The position numbers and the translations under genes were made by a program. A DNA stretch of 8,631 bases from the NCBI GenBank assembly GCA_963978235.1, contig CAXBQM010000050.1, positions 1 to 8,631 on the forward strand. The letters are read 5' to 3'. The notes below the pieces were generated by a model that was not told where the DNA came from, did no database searches, and was given only the letters and a program-made list of their open reading frames with translations. Below are positions 6,074 to 8,631 of this stretch, piece after piece; positions within the stretch are counted from its first letter, which is position 1, and every line of letters starts with the position of its first letter. Origin of the DNA: UBA7398 sp963978235. Its GTDB lineage: Bacteria; Actinomycetota; Actinomycetes; Nanopelagicales; Nanopelagicaceae.

Positions 6074-7593
6074 GACATGAGCTCAAGACCTTCGCGAAGT
6101 GACATTGCCAGGTGAACATCACTGAGCGTAGGAACTTCATGTGCAGCAAGATCAGCAATACTCCACGCCACTCGCAACACTTTATGAAAACCTCGAGCAG
6201 TGATGTTCTCTTTCTCTAGCTCTCCGTGAAGAAAAACCATTGCACTTCGTTCTGCTCTTAATTCCTCGCGCAACAGCGATGCTGGAATCTCTGAATTACG
6301 AGCTATTCCTAACGGAATTAACCGACTTTCACTTCGCGCACGCGCAGACATCACTCGTGTTCGAATGTCAGAACTGCTTTCACTTCTCACGTGTGATGAG
6401 AGCGATTCTCGAGTGGGAGGTAAAACCTGCAGACGAATATCAATGCGGTCTAAGAGTGGACCAGATAAGCGATGCAGGTAACGCCTCACTTGTACGGATG
6501 TGCATTGACATGCTCGCCCTCTCCCAGCAAAACGACCGCACGGGCAGGGATTTGCCGCTAATACCAAGAGAAATTGCGCTGGGAATGTGGCGCTACCAAT
6601 TGCACGTGAAATGGTAACTGCGCCAGATTCCAACGGTTGGCGAAGCGAATCAAGTACACCAGTGGCGCACTCTGGTGCTTCATCAACAAAAAGTATTCCG
6701 CGATGCGCAAGTGAACAGGCGCCAGGTTTAATCACATGAGAACCACCGCCAATCATCGCTGCCCTCGATGTGGTGTGGTGCGGTGCTACAAATGGTGGTC
6801 GTCGAGTAGTAATACCGCGTTGTTGCAGATCACCAGAAAGAGAATGGATTGCGCTCACTTGAATCGATTCGTCTTCGGTGAGAGGCGGCATGATGGTTGG
6901 AAATCTCTCTGCCAACATGGTTTTCCCAGTTCCTGGTGGGCCAATCATTAAAACGTGATGCGATCCAACTGCCGCAACTTCTAACGCAAATTTCGCACTT
7001 TCTTGCCCTAATACTTCCGAAAAATCTTTAATGAATTCTTCGTGTTCTTCATCAATAGTTGCAGGCTCTTCTGGAATTTCATCACGACGTAACCAAGCGA
7101 GCAGATCACGAATAGTTCTCACCGGGACAATGTGAAGATTTTTAAGTAACCGAGTTTCATTAAAATTCTCATACGGGATCACTGCTACTTTGATCTCTGA
7201 ATTTCTTAATCCGAGAAGTGCCGGAAGTACTCCTCGTGCCTGTCGAATTCGACCATCTAAAGCTAACTCCCCAAAAAAGACTGTCTGTGAAAGTCGCTCT
7301 GAAGGAATGAGGCCCTGGGCGGCAAGTAGTGCGACCGCAATGGGTAAATCAAAGTGTGAACCGGATTTAGGTAACCAGGCAGGTGAGAGCGAAACCGTAA
7401 CTTTTTTATTTGGCCAACGTTCTTGGGAATTAAGTAGCGCGGAACGAATTCGATCACGGGATTCTGATAAGGCTAGATCTGGTAAACCTAAGAGCGAATA
7501 CGTTGGTAGGCCATCTGAGATATCTACTTCGATATGAATCAGGTTTCCTTCAAGACCAAAGAGGCTTACTCCATAGGTGGCACCTAAGGTCAT
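6070..7593 (-). CDS. comM: YifB/ComM family Mg-chelatase-like AAA+ ATPase
   Basis: ComM is a hexameric helicase that drives branch migration when transforming DNA is integrated, known from Vibrio and Haemophilus; that role is inferred here from family membership. It has 507 residues, the usual length. The N-terminal LonB/ChlI-like domain (about 1-165) includes SGSHFDLPIAVALLA (77-91). The AAA+ domain has Walker A GPPGTGKT (218-225), Walker B ILFVDEAPE (300-308) and SGPLLDRIDI (377-386). Between these lies the family's cysteine cluster NPCPCG and CQC, with Cys350, Cys352, Cys362 and Cys364. A C-terminal Mg-chelatase-type helical domain covers about 415-505. ATG at 7593 overlaps the yraN stop as ATGA, and its own TGA overlaps the dprA start the same way. 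It is not a chlorophyll-pathway chelatase: the N-terminal domain and the dprA neighbour place it in YifB/ComM. Confidence 0.97.
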   Translation of the reverse strand: MTLGATYGVSLFGLEGNLIHIEVDISDGLPTYSLLGLPDLALSESRDRIRSALLNSQERWPNKKVTVSLSPAWLPKSGSHFDLPIAVALLAAQGLIPSERLSQTVFFGELALDGRIRQARGVLPALLGLRNSEIKVAVIPYENFNETRLLKNLHIVPVRTIRDLLAWLRRDEIPEEPATIDEEHEEFIKDFSEVLGQESAKFALEVAAVGSHHVLMIGPPGTGKTMLAERFPTIMPPLTEDESIQVSAIHSLSGDLQQRGITTRRPPFVAPHHTTSRAAMIGGGSHVIKPGACSLAHRGILFVDEAPECATGVLDSLRQPLESGAVTISRAIGSATFPAQFLLVLAANPCPCGRFAGRGRACQCTSVQVRRYLHRLSGPLLDRIDIRLQVLPPTRESLSSHVRSESSSDIRTRVMSARARSESRLIPLGIARNSEIPASLLREELRAERSAMVFLHGELEKENITARGFHKVLRVAWSIADLAAHEVPTLSDVHLAMSLREGLELMS

Positions 7594-7955
7594 GCCACTG
7601 CTTCTCGATAGTCAATTTCAAATATGCCTCGACGAAGCAATACCGCTGCGGCATCAATTCGGTATGTACTTCCAAACTTCCCATGGAGCGCTAGCCATGC
7701 CAATGCAAGTTTTTGTAATCGCTGAACTTTTCCCGGAGAAATTGATTCCAAAGGATGTCCAAATGCTTCAGATGATCGTGATTTCACTTCAATAAAGAGA
7801 AATATTCCGTCCGGCGATTGAGCGACAATATCGATCTCGCCATTTTTGATTCGCCAATTGCGTTCGATGATTCGACAATGTCGGTGCTCTAGAAAACGCG
7901 CAACATGAAGTTCCCCAGACTTCCCTAATTGATCTGCATACTTATTTTTAGCCAT
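7590..7955 (-). CDS. yraN: YraN family protein (UPF0102), predicted nuclease fold
   Basis: Small protein of the UPF0102 family, related to Holliday-junction-resolvase-like endonuclease folds; its cellular role is not established. It has 121 residues, normal length. The predicted PD-(D/E)xK core is visible: Glu15 in helix 1 (GKSGELHVARFL), then Glu40 and Asp42 in NGEIDIVA, and Glu56-x-Lys58 in LFIEVKSRSS. A C-terminal RIDAAAVLL (99-107) carries the conserved Asp101. The first residues, MAKNKYADQLGKSGE, are basic and typical. ATG is at 7955 with no Shine-Dalgarno sequence; TAAAGT ends six bases before it, hinting at a leaderless start. The stop forms an ATGA overlap with comM. Its fixed place beside comM and dprA across Actinobacteria suggests a role in DNA processing, but that is only inference from context. 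Confidence 0.94.
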   Translation of the reverse strand: MAKNKYADQLGKSGELHVARFLEHRHCRIIERNWRIKNGEIDIVAQSPDGIFLFIEVKSRSSEAFGHPLESISPGKVQRLQKLALAWLALHGKFGSTYRIDAAAVLLRRGIFEIDYREAVA

Positions 7956-7961
7956 GCCCAG

Positions 7962-7967
7962 ACTTTA
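7962..7967 (-). promoter_or_regulatory. Possible -10 element of a leaderless promoter for yraN-comM-dprA-era
   Basis: On the minus strand TAAAGT ends six bases before the ATG at 7955. It lies in the 63-base gap (7956-8018) behind rnhB, the only real gap in this operon. TTGAGA (7993-7988) looks like a -35 but is 20 bases away, longer than usual. If real, it would let yraN-comM-dprA-era be expressed apart from rnhB. Confidence 0.35.
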
Positions 7968-8018
7968 AATTCTTCTTGTACTGCCGATCTCAAGAAAAAT
8001 AAACGATGTGGGAAGGTT

Positions 8019-8621
8019 TTACTTGTGGAGGAGAGAAGATATATTTGCAAAAGATTTACGATGCACAATCGCTGGGCCATGTTTTTTAAGTGCTTGAGTA
8101 TGTGCCGACGTTATATATCCCTTGTGTGAATCAAAACCGTAGTGCGGAAAATCCTTATGAAGTTCAATCATGATGCGATCTCGAGTAACTTTTGCAAGAA
8201 TCGAAGCCGCGCTAATTGTTAGCGCTACTTGATCACCTTTCCACACAGCAAGCGCAGGTGCATTAAGCCCGCTAATTTCATAACCATCTGTCAGAACATA
8301 GTCAGGCGCTATTTCTAAACCCAGAACTGCCCTCCGCATTCCTTCAAGGTTTGCTCGATGGACGCCACCTTCATCGATTTCATCAGACGATATGACAATA
8401 ATTGAATGTGTTAAGGCGTGCTCAAGGATTACATCGAAAAGTTTTTCGCGTTGCAGCGGTGTTAAATCTTTTGAGTCAGTGATGTTCGTGAGATCAGCAC
8501 TTTCTGGATCTTTAAAAATCAACGCTGCAACAACTAACGGGCCAGCGCATGCGCCCCGGCCAGCTTCATCAACTCCGGCAATATTTAGCGCACCAGATTT
8601 ACGAAGCGATGCTTCGATCAT
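8019..8621 (-). CDS. rnhB: Ribonuclease HII
   Basis: Cuts RNA in RNA/DNA hybrids and nicks 5' of single ribonucleotides misincorporated in DNA. It has 200 residues, within the family range. The DEDD metal-binding set is visible: Asp18 and Glu19 in GVDEAGRGACAGPL, Asp112 in YVLTDGYE and Asp130 in VWKGDQV. The 5'-ribonucleotide-sensing GRG motif (21-23) is present, as is its partner tyrosine candidate Tyr169 in SHKGYIT. AASILAKVTRDR (138-149) and YGFDSHKGY (161-169) are family signatures. The chosen ATG at 8621 lies only 10 bases from the window edge, so a slightly upstream start cannot be excluded (the same frame stays open to the edge). The ATG is followed by A, so an upstream gene could end in an ATGA overlap, as at the next two junctions; lepB is the usual neighbour there in Actinobacteria, but it is not visible. 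Confidence 0.96.
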   Translation of the reverse strand: MIEASLRKSGALNIAGVDEAGRGACAGPLVVAALIFKDPESADLTNITDSKDLTPLQREKLFDVILEHALTHSIIVISSDEIDEGGVHRANLEGMRRAVLGLEIAPDYVLTDGYEISGLNAPALAVWKGDQVALTISAASILAKVTRDRIMIELHKDFPHYGFDSHKGYITSAHTQALKKHGPAIVHRKSFANISSLLHK

Positions 8622-8631
8622 GGCAGATGAG

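Noticed and set aside
6240..7537. Plus-strand open frames of 115-125 codons opposite comM (6240-6617 and 7190-7537)
   Set aside because: They are antisense to comM, with no recognisable protein and no start signals; shadow frames.
6070..7593. Magnesium chelatase subunit for bacteriochlorophyll synthesis
   Set aside because: The AAA+ core is related, but the N-terminal LonB/ChlI-like domain, the CPCG...CQC cysteines and the dprA/yraN neighbours identify YifB/ComM.
7973..7996. TTCTTG-N12-CAAGAA as a terminator between rnhB and yraN
   Set aside because: Six weak A/T-rich pairs with a 12-base loop and no T-run right after the stem; the genes are probably co-transcribed, so it was not listed.
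1..8631. A new defence island, mobile element, CRISPR array or structured RNA
   Set aside because: Every gene belongs to a well-known housekeeping or transport family, gaps are at most 74 bases, and no integrase, transposase, terminal repeats, spaced direct repeats or tRNA-like sequence is visible.

Overview
The window is a compact, almost fully coding stretch of bacterial chromosome with nine protein genes: eight complete and one cut by the left edge. It most resembles a small-genome, low-GC actinobacterium, perhaps of the freshwater acI/Nanopelagicales type. That is an inference from four things: the rnhB-yraN-comM-dprA order typical of Actinobacteria, a class II DAHP synthase close to the mycobacterial enzyme, an actinobacterial-type phosphofructokinase, and GC in the mid-40s percent in the lines I sampled, far below most Actinobacteria. 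Junctions are very tight: 1-, 4- and 11-base overlaps on the same strand, and convergent genes that run into each other. The longest gap is only 74 bases, so no stretch over 300 bases lacks a gene.

Left region (1-3333). The C-terminal half of a low-specificity L-threonine aldolase (+) converges on a minus-strand set read in the order phosphofructokinase, class II DAHP synthase (first step of the shikimate pathway), O6-alkylguanine-DNA alkyltransferase (Ogt). The phosphofructokinase has Asp104 and Lys124, the signature of pyrophosphate-dependent rather than ATP-dependent enzymes.

Middle (3334-4292). A short divergent control region separates phosphofructokinase from a ten-helix EamA/DMT-family exporter on the plus strand. 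The exporter gene overlaps the 3' end of era by 11 bases.

Right region (4282-8631). A minus-strand operon is read in the order rnhB, yraN, comM, dprA, era. It combines RNA/DNA hybrid removal (RNase HII), a predicted nuclease-fold protein (YraN), processing of incoming single-stranded DNA (the ComM helicase and the RecA loader DprA) and the ribosome-assembly GTPase Era. yraN-comM and comM-dprA are joined by ATGA stop/start overlaps, so translational coupling is likely.

These are well-known families and I found no new defence, mobile or RNA system. There are no tRNA or rRNA genes, CRISPR arrays, insertion sequences or phage genes that I can see. The points worth a second look are the predicted PPi-dependent phosphofructokinase, a TANNNT hexamer placed exactly six bases before three start codons (a leaderless-promoter pattern), era sitting directly behind dprA, the missing DUF2469 gene between rnhB and yraN, and inverted repeats spanning both convergent stop-codon pairs.
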